Source: Streptomyces sp. R21 (GTDB lineage Bacteria; Actinomycetota; Actinomycetes; Streptomycetales; Streptomycetaceae). Taken from it: a stretch of DNA of 64,000 bases. The stretch spans positions 186,001 to 250,000 of the forward strand of contig NZ_CP163435.1 in NCBI RefSeq assembly GCF_041051975.1. The letters run 5' to 3'. This document shows, piece after piece, positions 25,023 through 32,860 of the stretch (positions are counted from its first letter, which is position 1; each line of letters begins with the position of its first letter). A model generated the notes under the pieces. It was not told where the DNA came from. It did no database searches and was given only the letters and a program-made list of their open reading frames with translations. Both the position numbers and the translations under genes were made by a program.

Positions 25023-25530
25023 GTTGTGACCGCGCTTTCGCCGACCCCCCTTGGCGAGCGGCCTCTCGGACACACCACCGGAAAGTCCTGCTGACTTCCT
25101 CGAGTTGTTGTCGGCTGCGGAGCGCGGGGCACTCTGGCGCCGGCCAGGCAGCTATCGATCAGGCCGGGCCGGAGCTGGATATGACGTAGGCCCCGGCCTC
25201 TGAGAGCCCTGGACGCTCTTGGCAACAGTGCGCTCAAGGATTGCTCGAAGTCGGCTTCAGAAGTGCTACTGCCCTGGCTGGGCGGGGCTTTGGGGCAGCT
25301 TCCCGGGTGGGGGTGGTGGGGCATGCTGTTGCTCGGTCTCCTGCGGACGGGGGCCGGGGAGGGCGGGCGCCGACGGTGCGTCCACAGGCTGCCGGGGTGT
25401 GCCCGGCGGCGGCTGCGCCGAGGAGTTTGCGCAAGGGCCGGTCTTCATTCCCGTTCCCGGTTGTCACCGCAGTGAGCAGGCACCCCGCGATCCAGGCGGC
25501 TTTTGCCGCTGATGAATTCTGGAGGAATCC
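25023..25530. other. Gene-free region before the CMD-ECF41 operon
   Basis: No credible gene. GGAGGA sits 9 bp before the next ATG. TGTCACC at 25462-25468 followed about 18 bp later by GCGATC is a loose candidate for an ECF41-type promoter (family consensus starts TGTCAC). Confidence 0.35.
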
Positions 25531-26004
25531 ATGACCGCCCCCCGTATTCCCAACCCCGCCATCGCCGCCGGCCCCGACACTCTTCCGGCGCTGCTGGCGC
25601 TGGGTGAGGCCGTGAAGAAGACCGGGCTGCCGGACACGACGATCAACCTCATCTACCTGCGGGCCAGCCAGATCAACGGCTCCAGCTGGAATGTGAACAA
25701 GCACGCCGGTGACCTGACGGCGGCCGGGGAGAGCGACGAGCGGGTGCGCACCGTCGCCGCCTGGCGCGACACCCCGTTCTTCAGCCCCGAGGAGCGTGCG
25801 GCGCTGGCCCTGACCGAGGCGGCGACACGGCTGGCCGACACCGTGGACCCGGTCTCCGACGAGGTGTGGGCCGAGGCCGCGAAGCTCTACAGCGACCAGG
25901 AGCTCGCCGGGATCCTGCTCGCGGCCGGGGTGAACAACCTGTGGCACCGGCTCATGCCGACCACCCGTCAGTCCGCGCAGCCCGCGCCGCCCGCGGCCGG
26001 CTGA
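25531..26004 (+). CDS. Carboxymuconolactone decarboxylase/AhpD-like protein lacking CxxC
   Basis: This 157-residue helical protein follows the AhpD-fold family: LIYLRASQINGSSWNVNKHA, then GESDERVRTVAAWRDTPFFS, ALALTEAATRLADT and LVNNLW-like ending. The redox CxxC normally in NGCSxCVxxH is SSWN here, so both cysteines are lost and only the His remains. Peroxidase chemistry is therefore unlikely. An ECF41 sigma factor starts 97 bp downstream, the usual partner of this family. Compare 45154-45612, which keeps CSAC. Confidence 0.85.
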   Translation: MTAPRIPNPAIAAGPDTLPALLALGEAVKKTGLPDTTINLIYLRASQINGSSWNVNKHAGDLTAAGESDERVRTVAAWRDTPFFSPEERAALALTEAATRLADTVDPVSDEVWAEAAKLYSDQELAGILLAAGVNNLWHRLMPTTRQSAQPAPPAAG

Positions 26005-26101
26005 GCGTCACAGTGACAGCCGTGTCCCGGCCGAGGAACGGCGCCGGCCGGGGCACGGCAGACCACACAGGCAGAGCAGCCAGGAGCCTGGGAGGCGTGC
26101 G

Positions 26102-26974
26102 GTGGACGAGCTGGAGTGGCTGGCGGGGCGTTTCGAGGAGCACCGGGGGCATCTGCGCTCGGTCGCCCATCGCATGCTCGGTTCGACGGCCGAGGCCGAC
26201 GACGCGGTGCAGGAGTGCTGGCTGCGGCTGAGCCGCTCCCCCGGGCGGGAGATCACCAATCTGCAGGGCTGGCTGACCACCGTGGTGGGCCGGGTCTGTC
26301 TGGACATGCTGCGCCGGCGCCGCTCGCGCCGGGAGGACTCGCTGGAGGCGCTGGTCCCCGCGGTGGCCGCCTTCTACGAGGACGACGACACTCCCGAGGA
26401 GTACGCGCTGCTGGCCGACTCCGTCGGGCTCGCGCTGCTGGTGGTGCTGGAGTCCCTGGAGCCCGCCGAGCGGCTCGCGTTCGTGCTGCACGACCTGTTC
26501 GGCGTGCCCTTCGACGAGGTGGCACCGATCGTGGACCGCACCCCGGCCGCCGCCCGCCAGCTCGCCAGCCGCGCGCGGCGCCGGGTGCGCGGCGGAACAG
26601 CGGCGGCGCCCGACGAGAGCCGGCGGCGGGAAGTGGTGGAAGCGTTCCTCTCCGCCGCCCGCCACGGCGACCTCGACGCGCTGGTCGCCGTACTGGATCC
26701 CGACGCCGTGGCCCGCTCCAACGGCCTGCCGGTGGCACGCGGAGCACTGGAAGTGGCCCAGGGAGCCTCCTCGTTCGCACCCTTCGCCCAGGCCGCGCAG
26801 CTGGCCCTCATCAACGGCTCCCCCGGCGTCCTCGCCCAGCAGGAAGACGGCGGGTTCCGCGCCCTGACCTTCCGCATATCGGGCGGGAAGGTCCTGGAGG
26901 TCGACGTCATCAGCGACGGGGAGCAGCTGCGCCGGCTGGAGCTCGCGCTCATGGAGTCAACGACCCGGGACTGA
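26102..26974 (+). CDS. ECF41-type RNA polymerase sigma factor with SnoaL-like tail
   Basis: This 290-residue protein has sigma region 2 at residues about 8-75 (FEEHRGHLRSVAHRMLGST, AEADDAVQECWLRLSR, WLTTVVGRVCLDMLRRRRSR). Region 4 is at about 110-160 (LEPAERLAFVLHDLFGVPF, DEVAPIVDRTPAAARQLASR). The C-terminal 100 residues are a SnoaL/NTF2-like domain (VVEAFLSAARHGDLDALVAV) that in ECF41 factors tunes activity without an anti-sigma factor. No anti-sigma gene is present. It likely drives the CMD gene upstream. Start is GTG 26102. Confidence 0.92.
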   Translation: MDELEWLAGRFEEHRGHLRSVAHRMLGSTAEADDAVQECWLRLSRSPGREITNLQGWLTTVVGRVCLDMLRRRRSRREDSLEALVPAVAAFYEDDDTPEEYALLADSVGLALLVVLESLEPAERLAFVLHDLFGVPFDEVAPIVDRTPAAARQLASRARRRVRGGTAAAPDESRRREVVEAFLSAARHGDLDALVAVLDPDAVARSNGLPVARGALEVAQGASSFAPFAQAAQLALINGSPGVLAQQEDGGFRALTFRISGGKVLEVDVISDGEQLRRLELALMESTTRD

Positions 26975-27088
26975 CAGGTCGCGCACAATCATCACCGTGC
27001 GCAGCCTGATCCGGCGGTCCTGGACAACTCACCGCTGGGACGAACGCCCGAAGCGCCGACCGTGCTCCTTCGGCCCCGCCTCTTTCTG

Positions 27089-27946
27089 TCACCTCGGCAG
27101 ATCGGCGGAGAGGAAGGGAGCAAGGAGCGCGAACAACTCGTCGGGGCGGTCGAGAGGGATGATGTGGCCGCAGTCCTGGAGATGGTGTCCGACCAGGTCA
27201 TCGGCGATGGGACGGAGTTGGCGCTCGAGCCCGGTGCCGACGGGGTGAGAGCCGACGGCCATGGTGGGCATGGTCAGCCGAGCCGTCGCGACGGCGTCCT
27301 GGATCTGCTGCGCGCTGGTGGGCAGGGCCCGGTAATAGGAGAACGCGCAGCGCAGCGCCTCGCTCCCGGTGTACGCGTGGACGAAGGCCGCCCGGATGTC
27401 GTCGGGCACTCCTCGCCCGAGCGTCCCCGCGTCGAGGAAGAAGTCGATGTACGGGGCCTCGTTGCCGGCCAGGACGGTCTCGGCGAGGCCGGGGACGGCG
27501 TGGAAGCCGAACCACCACGGGGCACCGCCCGCGACGACGTGCTCTGCTCCGGGCAGGCGGCCGAGCAGTGCCTCCATCACGACCAGGCGCCGGACGAGGC
27601 CGGGTCGGCGCAGTGCGAGCAGGACGGCGGGGGCGGTGCCCGCGTCGATGCCGACCACCGCTGCCGTGGGCTCGCCGAGTGCGTCGAGCAGCCCTTCGGC
27701 GTCGGCGGCGAGGGTGCCTGCGTCGTAACCTTCGATGGCACGTGCACTGGCGCCGAAGCCTCGCAGGTCCGGGGCGATGACCCGGTAGTGCCCGGCCAGT
27801 CGGCCCATGATGCCGCTCCAGAGTTGCCAGGTGTGCGGGAAGCCGTGCAGCAGGAGAACCGCGGGTCCGTCCCCGGCGATTGCGACATTGAGGTGGACGC
27901 CGTTCGTCGCGATGCGGCGCAGGTGGTGTGCGGTGGTGACGGGCAT
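27089..27946 (-). CDS. Alpha/beta hydrolase, epoxide-hydrolase-like
   Basis: This 285-residue protein has the oxyanion motif LLHGFPHTWQLW, the nucleophile elbow VVGIDAGTAPAVLLAL (Asp nucleophile, in place of the Ser of esterases), and the late His in LQDCGHIIPLDRPDE. An Asp nucleophile points to epoxide hydrolase or haloalkane dehalogenase chemistry. There is no signal peptide. It is divergent from an HxlR-family regulator with a symmetric operator between them, so it is probably induced by its substrate. Confidence 0.87.
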   Translation of the reverse strand: MPVTTAHHLRRIATNGVHLNVAIAGDGPAVLLLHGFPHTWQLWSGIMGRLAGHYRVIAPDLRGFGASARAIEGYDAGTLAADAEGLLDALGEPTAAVVGIDAGTAPAVLLALRRPGLVRRLVVMEALLGRLPGAEHVVAGGAPWWFGFHAVPGLAETVLAGNEAPYIDFFLDAGTLGRGVPDDIRAAFVHAYTGSEALRCAFSYYRALPTSAQQIQDAVATARLTMPTMAVGSHPVGTGLERQLRPIADDLVGHHLQDCGHIIPLDRPDELFALLAPFLSADLPR

Positions 27947-27963
27947 GACGGCTCCTCCGGCTG

Positions 27964-27996
27964 GTTACCATTGGTGACCACCAAACGATAGGTAAC
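27964..27996. promoter_or_regulatory. HxlR-type operator in the divergent promoter
   Basis: Nested dyads are GTTACC (27964-27969) with GGTAAC (27991-27996), and inside them TTGGT (27971-27975) with ACCAA (27980-27984). The site lies 18 bp from the hydrolase start, between it and hxlR. Nested symmetry fits the winged-helix dimer of HxlR proteins. Confidence 0.55.
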
Positions 27997-28046
27997 TGTC
28001 CGGCCGCCTCCTAGACGGCACTTTCGGGGAAGGTGGTGAGCCACAG

Positions 28047-28475
28047 GTGACCACCCGAGGAGCCCGGGCCGCCGGTCGCGGGGTACGCGGCGATCTGTTC
28101 GATCCCCATTGCCCGACGCGGCAGTTGCTGGATCGCATCGGTACGAAGTGGACGTCGATGGCCGTCAAGACGCTCGCCGATGCCGCACCGGACGAGGTGC
28201 GCTTCGCGGAGCTGAGACGCCGGATGCCCGGCGTCTCGCAGAAGATGCTGTCCGTGACGCTGCGAAGCCTGACCCGCGACGGGCTGGTGGCGCGCCGGGT
28301 CGAACCGGCCGTGCCGCCGCGGGTCTTCTACCGGCTCACCGGACTCGGGCTGTCCCTGGAAGCCGCGCTTGCGGGGCTGCGGACCTGGGCGGAGGAGCAC
28401 ATGGCCGAGATCGGCCGCGCCAACGAAGCCGCCGACCAGGAGGCCGATGAGGGGGTGAGAACTGCTGCCGGTTGA
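28047..28475 (+). CDS. HxlR-family transcriptional regulator
   Basis: This 142-residue winged-helix protein shows the family pattern: DPHCPTRQLLDRIGTKWTSM, VRFAELRRRMPGVSQKMLSV, TLRSLTRDGLVARRVEPAVP and VFYRLTGLGLSLE. The Cys in DPHCPT is conserved in redox- and quinone-sensing HxlR/YodB proteins. It probably regulates the divergent hydrolase. An IS607-family element is inserted 50 bp after its stop. Confidence 0.9.
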   Translation: MTTRGARAAGRGVRGDLFDPHCPTRQLLDRIGTKWTSMAVKTLADAAPDEVRFAELRRRMPGVSQKMLSVTLRSLTRDGLVARRVEPAVPPRVFYRLTGLGLSLEAALAGLRTWAEEHMAEIGRANEAADQEADEGVRTAAG

Positions 28476-28525
28476 GTGAACTCTAGTGTGTATTAATGCC
28501 TCTGAGTGGGTGTTATGTTCGCTGT

Positions 28526-29107
28526 ATGAACCTCAAGGAGTGGGCGATAGCGAACGGTGTGCACCCGCATACCGCCTACCGCTGGTTTCGTGAGGGCACA
28601 TTGCCGGTCCCCGCGGAGCGCGTGGGACCGCGCACGATCCTGGTCAACATCGAGGCGAATTCGTCACCATCCGTAATCGCGGGTGGTGTTGGGCTGTACG
28701 CCCGCGTCTCTTCTCATGACCAGAAGGCGGACCTGGAACGCCAGGTCGCCCGTCTGGCCGGCTGGGCGGTCAAGCACGGTCAGCCGGTGGCCCGTATCGA
28801 ATCCGAGGTCGCTTCGGGTATGAACGGGGCCCGGACGAAAGCGCGTCGGCTGCTGGCCGATCCGAAGGTGACCACCGTTGTGGTCGAGCACAAGGACCGT
28901 CTCGGGCGGATGAATGTCGAGCTGGTCGAGGCCGCACTGTCCGCGACCGGGCGCCGCCTGGTGGTGCTGGACGACGGCGAGGTCGATGACGATCTGGTGC
29001 GCGACATGATCGAGGTCCTGACGTCGTTCTGCGCCCGTCTGTACGGACGACGTTCGGCGAGGAATCGTGCGGAGAAGGCCCTGGAAGCGGCGGCTGCCGA
29101 TGACTGA
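28526..29107 (+). CDS. tnpA: IS607-type serine recombinase TnpA
   Basis: This 193-residue protein has an N-terminal MerR-like HTH (LKEWAIANGVHPHTAYRWFR) followed by a serine-resolvase catalytic domain. LYARVSSHDQKADLERQ carries the nucleophile Ser at about 62, and VVEHKDRLGRMNVELVEAAL carries the conserved Arg. This order (HTH first) is the hallmark of IS607 transposases. The C-terminal helix ends YGRRSARNRAEKALEAA. Its stop overlaps the tnpB start by 8 bp, so the two are translationally coupled. It looks complete and could be active. Confidence 0.93.
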   Translation: MNLKEWAIANGVHPHTAYRWFREGTLPVPAERVGPRTILVNIEANSSPSVIAGGVGLYARVSSHDQKADLERQVARLAGWAVKHGQPVARIESEVASGMNGARTKARRLLADPKVTTVVVEHKDRLGRMNVELVEAALSATGRRLVVLDDGEVDDDLVRDMIEVLTSFCARLYGRRSARNRAEKALEAAAADD

Positions 29108-30752
29108 GCAGTCGAAGAAGAAGAGGCAGCTGCGCACCATCGACGTGCCGTTCATCGCCCTCGGGCCGTCCGGTGTGGCGGTACGCGACCGGCTCAAGGG
29201 CCTCACGCCCGAGGACGAGAAGGTGTTGCGTCTGGTCGGTGAGCACCTGGGCTCCCTCGCGTCCCGTGACCTGGCGGCCCGGTGTCGTGATGGTCTGGAG
29301 CACTCCACGGATACGTGGGCGGCCCGGAAGCAGGGGCTGACCGCTGCCTCGTCGTCGCGGTGGGCCGGGAGTATCACGAAGGCCACGCACGATCAGTGGG
29401 CGCTCTCCCGCCGTTGCCAGCTCGGGCACATCCAAGGGCTTGAGGCCGGCGTGCGGACGCTTATGCACCGGCTGTCCCTCCCGATCGGGGAGAAGGGCAG
29501 CAAGCGGGCACCCGGCGGCTACCGGTCCAAGGGCGAGTGGTTCCAGAAGACCCGGCGTCTGCATGTGCTGAAGCACCGGCTCGATACGGCCCGTGCCGAG
29601 CGTGAAGCCGGGGCCGTGCACGTCGTGCGCGGCGGCCGGAAACTGCTCAACACCCGGCACAACCTGACTGCCGCGCGGCTCACCAAGTCGCAGTGGCGGG
29701 AACGCTGGGAGGCGGAACGCTGGTTCCTCGCCGCCGATGGCGAGTCCGGCAAGCGGTCCGGGAACGAGACGATCCGCGTCACCCCCGACGGCGAAGTGTC
29801 CATCAAGCTGCCCGCCCCGCTCGCCCACCTGGCCAACGCCCCGCGTGGCCGCTACGTCCTCGCCTCCAAGGTGTCGTTCCAGCACCGGGGACAGGAATGG
29901 GCCGACCGGATCGAGGCGAACCGGGCCGTGGCCTACCGCGTCCACCTGGATGTGCAGCGTGGGCGCTGGTACCTCACCGCGGCATGGCAACGCCCCGTCG
30001 TGCAGACGGTCCCGCTGGAGACGGCCCGCGCCCAGGGCATGGTCGGCATCGACACGAATGCCGACCACTTCGCCGCTTACCGGCTCGACGTCCACGGCAA
30101 CCCGGCCGGCGAACCCCAGCGGTTCTTCTACGACCTCACCGGCGCCGCCGACCACCGTGACGCCCAGATCCGCCACGCGATCACCCGCCTCCTGCACTGG
30201 ACCAAGCAGACCGGCGTGACCGCGATCGGCATGGAGAACTTGGACTTCACCGCCGAGAAGACCCGCGAGAAGCACGGCCGCAAGAAGTGGTTCCGGCAGC
30301 TGATCTCCGGCATCCCCACCGGCAAACTCAAAGCCCGCCTCGTGTCGATGGCCGCCGAGATGGACTTGTCCATCGTGGCCGTGGACCCGGCGTACACGTC
30401 GATGTGGGGCGATGACCACTGGCGCAAGCCGCTGGCCACCCCACGCCGCAAGATGACTCGCCATGACGCGGCCTCGGTCGCCATTGGCAGACGCGCCCTC
30501 GGGCACCCGATCCGGCGGCGGACGGCACCGCCCCACGACGACCAGAGCGATCGTCATGGGCATCGGACCGTCCAGGCCGGACCGGGCGCACGGGGGCGTG
30601 AGGGAACCCGCCCACCCGTCACGGAACGTGCACACGATGCACGAAGCCGGACGGGGACACAGCGAACGCGGGAGACCAGCGCACCCAAAACCGTTCGGGA
30701 TGCGCGCAGCGATCAGGGATGGGTCCAAGACTCACTCCTGCTCACTGAGTAG
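29100..30752 (+). CDS. tnpB: TnpB RNA-guided nuclease-type protein of the IS607 element
   Basis: This 550-residue protein, larger than most TnpB (about 400), has a split RuvC domain. RuvC-I is MVGIDTNADHFAAYRL (Asp about 317), RuvC-II is TAIGMENLDF (Glu about 379) and RuvC-III is RHDAASVAIGRRALGHPI (Asp about 455). All three catalytic acids are present. The zinc ribbon normally between RuvC-II and III is missing: AVDPAYTSMWGDDHWRKP has no cysteines. About 80 residues of Arg/Pro-rich, probably disordered tail follow. An omega-type guide RNA would overlap the 3' end of the gene and the element's right end. Confidence 0.9.
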   Translation: MTEQSKKKRQLRTIDVPFIALGPSGVAVRDRLKGLTPEDEKVLRLVGEHLGSLASRDLAARCRDGLEHSTDTWAARKQGLTAASSSRWAGSITKATHDQWALSRRCQLGHIQGLEAGVRTLMHRLSLPIGEKGSKRAPGGYRSKGEWFQKTRRLHVLKHRLDTARAEREAGAVHVVRGGRKLLNTRHNLTAARLTKSQWRERWEAERWFLAADGESGKRSGNETIRVTPDGEVSIKLPAPLAHLANAPRGRYVLASKVSFQHRGQEWADRIEANRAVAYRVHLDVQRGRWYLTAAWQRPVVQTVPLETARAQGMVGIDTNADHFAAYRLDVHGNPAGEPQRFFYDLTGAADHRDAQIRHAITRLLHWTKQTGVTAIGMENLDFTAEKTREKHGRKKWFRQLISGIPTGKLKARLVSMAAEMDLSIVAVDPAYTSMWGDDHWRKPLATPRRKMTRHDAASVAIGRRALGHPIRRRTAPPHDDQSDRHGHRTVQAGPGARGREGTRPPVTERAHDARSRTGTQRTRETSAPKTVRDARSDQGWVQDSLLLTE

Positions 30753-30967
30753 GAACGGTAGGCAGGCCGGTTCCGCGCTCAGTACTGGTGGCTGGGGCAC
30801 TCGATGTAGCCGTCGTCGCCGCCTTGTGACCACGTCGCTTTGTCAGGTCGACGCCTGAGGAGGACTTCGACGCGATGGTGTCGGGCACGACGTTCCAGGA
30901 CAGCATCCGGTCGTCATAGGGCTGGGCGCCCTCAGCTTGTGCTTCATGGTCGGCGGCTTCGTTGAGG

Positions 30968-31276
30968 TCAGCAGCGCACGCGGGCAGTGTCGCCGTTGAT
31001 ACGGACGATGCACTCTTTGAAGAGCGCCATGGGCCGACCTTCATCTTCGGCAACCAACGTTAGTCCGAGGTCCATGATGGGCTTGATGACCTGCGCTGTT
31101 CGAGAGCCGTCGAGGTCCGGGCCGTGCACGGCCGCCCAACTCTCGAACAGCGCACGGACCCCTTCCCAGCCGGGCCCCGGGATGAAGTGGCAGAGGAACA
31201 CTGGCTGATCAGTTGCGTACTGCCGGAGCTCGCCGATCCGAGTTTCACCCTGAGTGAGCCACCACGTCCCGTTCAC
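30968..31276 (-). CDS. Conserved hypothetical protein
   Basis: This 102-residue protein has an intact frame, good codon bias and no signal peptide. It contains TWWLTQGETRIGELRQYATD, FLCHFIPGPGWEGVRALFES, VIKPIMDLGLTLVAEDEGRP and FKECIVRINGDTARVRC. It looks like a single alpha/beta domain found as a lone gene in actinomycetes. Function is unknown. Downstream sequence (30753-30967) is disordered and may contain remains of another minus-strand gene. Confidence 0.65.
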   Translation of the reverse strand: MNGTWWLTQGETRIGELRQYATDQPVFLCHFIPGPGWEGVRALFESWAAVHGPDLDGSRTAQVIKPIMDLGLTLVAEDEGRPMALFKECIVRINGDTARVRC

Positions 31277-32004
31277 TACCGCTCCCTTCAGCCACGACTT
31301 CAGGCGAGTTGCCCAAGTTCCCGAACTCCGTTGTGCCGAATCGTCCGTTGAACTGGCTCCCCTTCACGCGGAAGTTCACCAGACGTTCAGGCGGCCTCCG
31401 TCCGATTCGCCCGCGTCCGCCGCGGGTTCAGGAACCTCCGCCCCTACATGCCATGCCCAGCCCCGTGCACCCAAACCGAACCGGGCAGGCCCCGGCCCGC
31501 GACGGCTTCGCCCCTCACAGGGCGGACACCGGATCACCCGGGCGACGCCCCAGCCAGCCCTGCCAACGGCCCGCCGCCCGTGAGCGCGCCGGGCCGTGCG
31601 TGTGCGGCAGATGCCGTGGGGGGCGAGGCTGGGGAGGCCGCCTTGCTGTGGTGAGTGCTCCGGGGCGGGGAGGCCACCGCACCACGGGCGGTACGGGGGA
31701 ATTTCACCGCCGTGCGGTGCGGTGGCTGCACCGGGGACCCACATCTCCTTGACGTATCGCGGGGCCCGGGTGTGACCGGATGCGCGAAACCCGTCGAGAA
31801 GAGGCCGGGGGCGCAGGTCGCGGGTGCGGGTGTCAACCGCCCTGCGGGTGCGGGCACTTGGGGTCTGTGGAAGGGCCGCTTGAGGCCGGATGGATTTCGG
31901 TGCCGGGAATTTCCCGGGGCTATTCGGCGGCCCTAGGTTGGTGTGCGGGCTGTCATTCGGCCATTCGGCGCCGGAAACACATTTCTTCGTGGAGGTCGTT
32001 CGCC
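31277..32004. other. 728-bp gene-free region upstream of the SDR
   Basis: No credible gene. The last 120 bp are lower in GC and contain the palindrome CGGGAATTTCCCG (about 31902-31914) and a doubled CATTCGGC near 31960, plausible promoter elements for the SDR. Confidence 0.4.
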
Positions 32005-32769
32005 TTGGGCACATTCGATGGCAAGACCGCACTCGTCACCGGGGCCAGCCGCGGTATCGGCCGGGGCATCGCCCGCCGGCTGGCGGGCGACGGTGCCCTG
32101 GTCGCCGTGCACTACGCGAGCGCGCAGGATGCCGCGCAGGAGGTGGTGGCGGAGATCGAGCGGGAGGGCGGGCAGGCCTTCGCCATCGGTGCGGAACTCG
32201 GCGAAGTCGCCGCCGTGCAGGAGTTGTTCGCCCGGCTGGAGAAGCAGCTTCAGGAGCGCACCTCCAGCACGTCGTTGGATGTCCTGGTGAACAATGCCGC
32301 GGTGGGCGGGCCGCCCACGCTGCCGGAGGACGTGACGCCGGAGCTGTTCGAGCGCTACTACGCGGTCAACGCCCGCGCGCCGTTCTTCGTGGCGCAGCGT
32401 GCGCTGGCGCTGATCCCGGACGGCGGCCGCATCGTGAACATCTCCTCCGGCATCACCCGCAGTGCGCAGCCGGACCAGATCGCGTACGCGATTTCCAAGG
32501 GTGCCGTCGACCAGTTGACTCTGCATCTGGCGCTGCATGTCGCGCCGCGGAACATCACGGTGAACACGGTGGCTCCGGGCCGTACCGACAACCAGGGGCC
32601 GCTGTTTCGTAATCCGGAGGCGGTGCGGCAGATGGCGCAGCTCTCGGCGTTCAAGCGGGTCGGGCGGGTCGAGGACATCGCCGATGTGGTGGCTTTCCTG
32701 GCCTCGGAGGAGTCCCGGTGGATCACCGGGGCGTTCATCGATGCGACCGGCGGGACGCTGCTGGGCTGA
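32005..32769 (+). CDS. Short-chain dehydrogenase/reductase
   Basis: This classical 254-residue SDR has TGASRGIGRGIARRLAGDG for the cofactor, DVLVNNAAVGG (NNAG-like), Ser in NISSG, and catalytic YAISK. VAPGRTDNQGP and the ending WITGAFIDATGGTLLG are as in FabG-like enzymes. It would oxidise or reduce an alcohol/ketone with NADP(H). The start is TTG 32005 with GGAGG 9 bp upstream; no ATG gives a full N-terminus. It is separated from the convergent acyltransferase by a strong hairpin. Confidence 0.9.
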   Translation: MGTFDGKTALVTGASRGIGRGIARRLAGDGALVAVHYASAQDAAQEVVAEIEREGGQAFAIGAELGEVAAVQELFARLEKQLQERTSSTSLDVLVNNAAVGGPPTLPEDVTPELFERYYAVNARAPFFVAQRALALIPDGGRIVNISSGITRSAQPDQIAYAISKGAVDQLTLHLALHVAPRNITVNTVAPGRTDNQGPLFRNPEAVRQMAQLSAFKRVGRVEDIADVVAFLASEESRWITGAFIDATGGTLLG

Positions 32770-32796
32770 GCGCGGTGCGGCGGGCGGCGCGCCTGC

Positions 32797-32843
32797 GGCC
32801 GTGGCGGTGCCCCCCTTTTTTGAAGGGGGGCACCGCCACGGCC
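32797..32843. terminator. Bidirectional terminator
   Basis: Perfect 21-bp arms (32797-32817 and 32823-32843) with a 5-nt T-rich loop lie between two convergent genes. The stem ends in CCCCCCTT/AAGGGGGG, adding T tracts for both strands. Confidence 0.9.
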
Positions 32844-32860
32844 GTGGTGCGGGAAGGGGT

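Larger units (their letters stand above)
28500..30760 (+). mobile_element. IS607-family insertion element (tnpA-tnpB)
   Basis: The element contains a serine-recombinase tnpA overlapping a tnpB, the defining IS607 arrangement. Ends are estimated: the left end lies between the hxlR stop (28475) and tnpA (28526), the right end just after the tnpB stop. IS607 elements have no terminal inverted repeats and make little or no target duplication, so exact borders need an empty site. Confidence 0.8.

Noticed and set aside
30742..31053. Minus-strand 103-codon frame
   Set aside because: It overlaps the better-supported 30968-31276 gene and has no family; left as unassigned debris.
31376..32032. Minus-strand 218-codon frame
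   Set aside because: Arg/Pro-rich, no start signal, crosses the promoter of the SDR.
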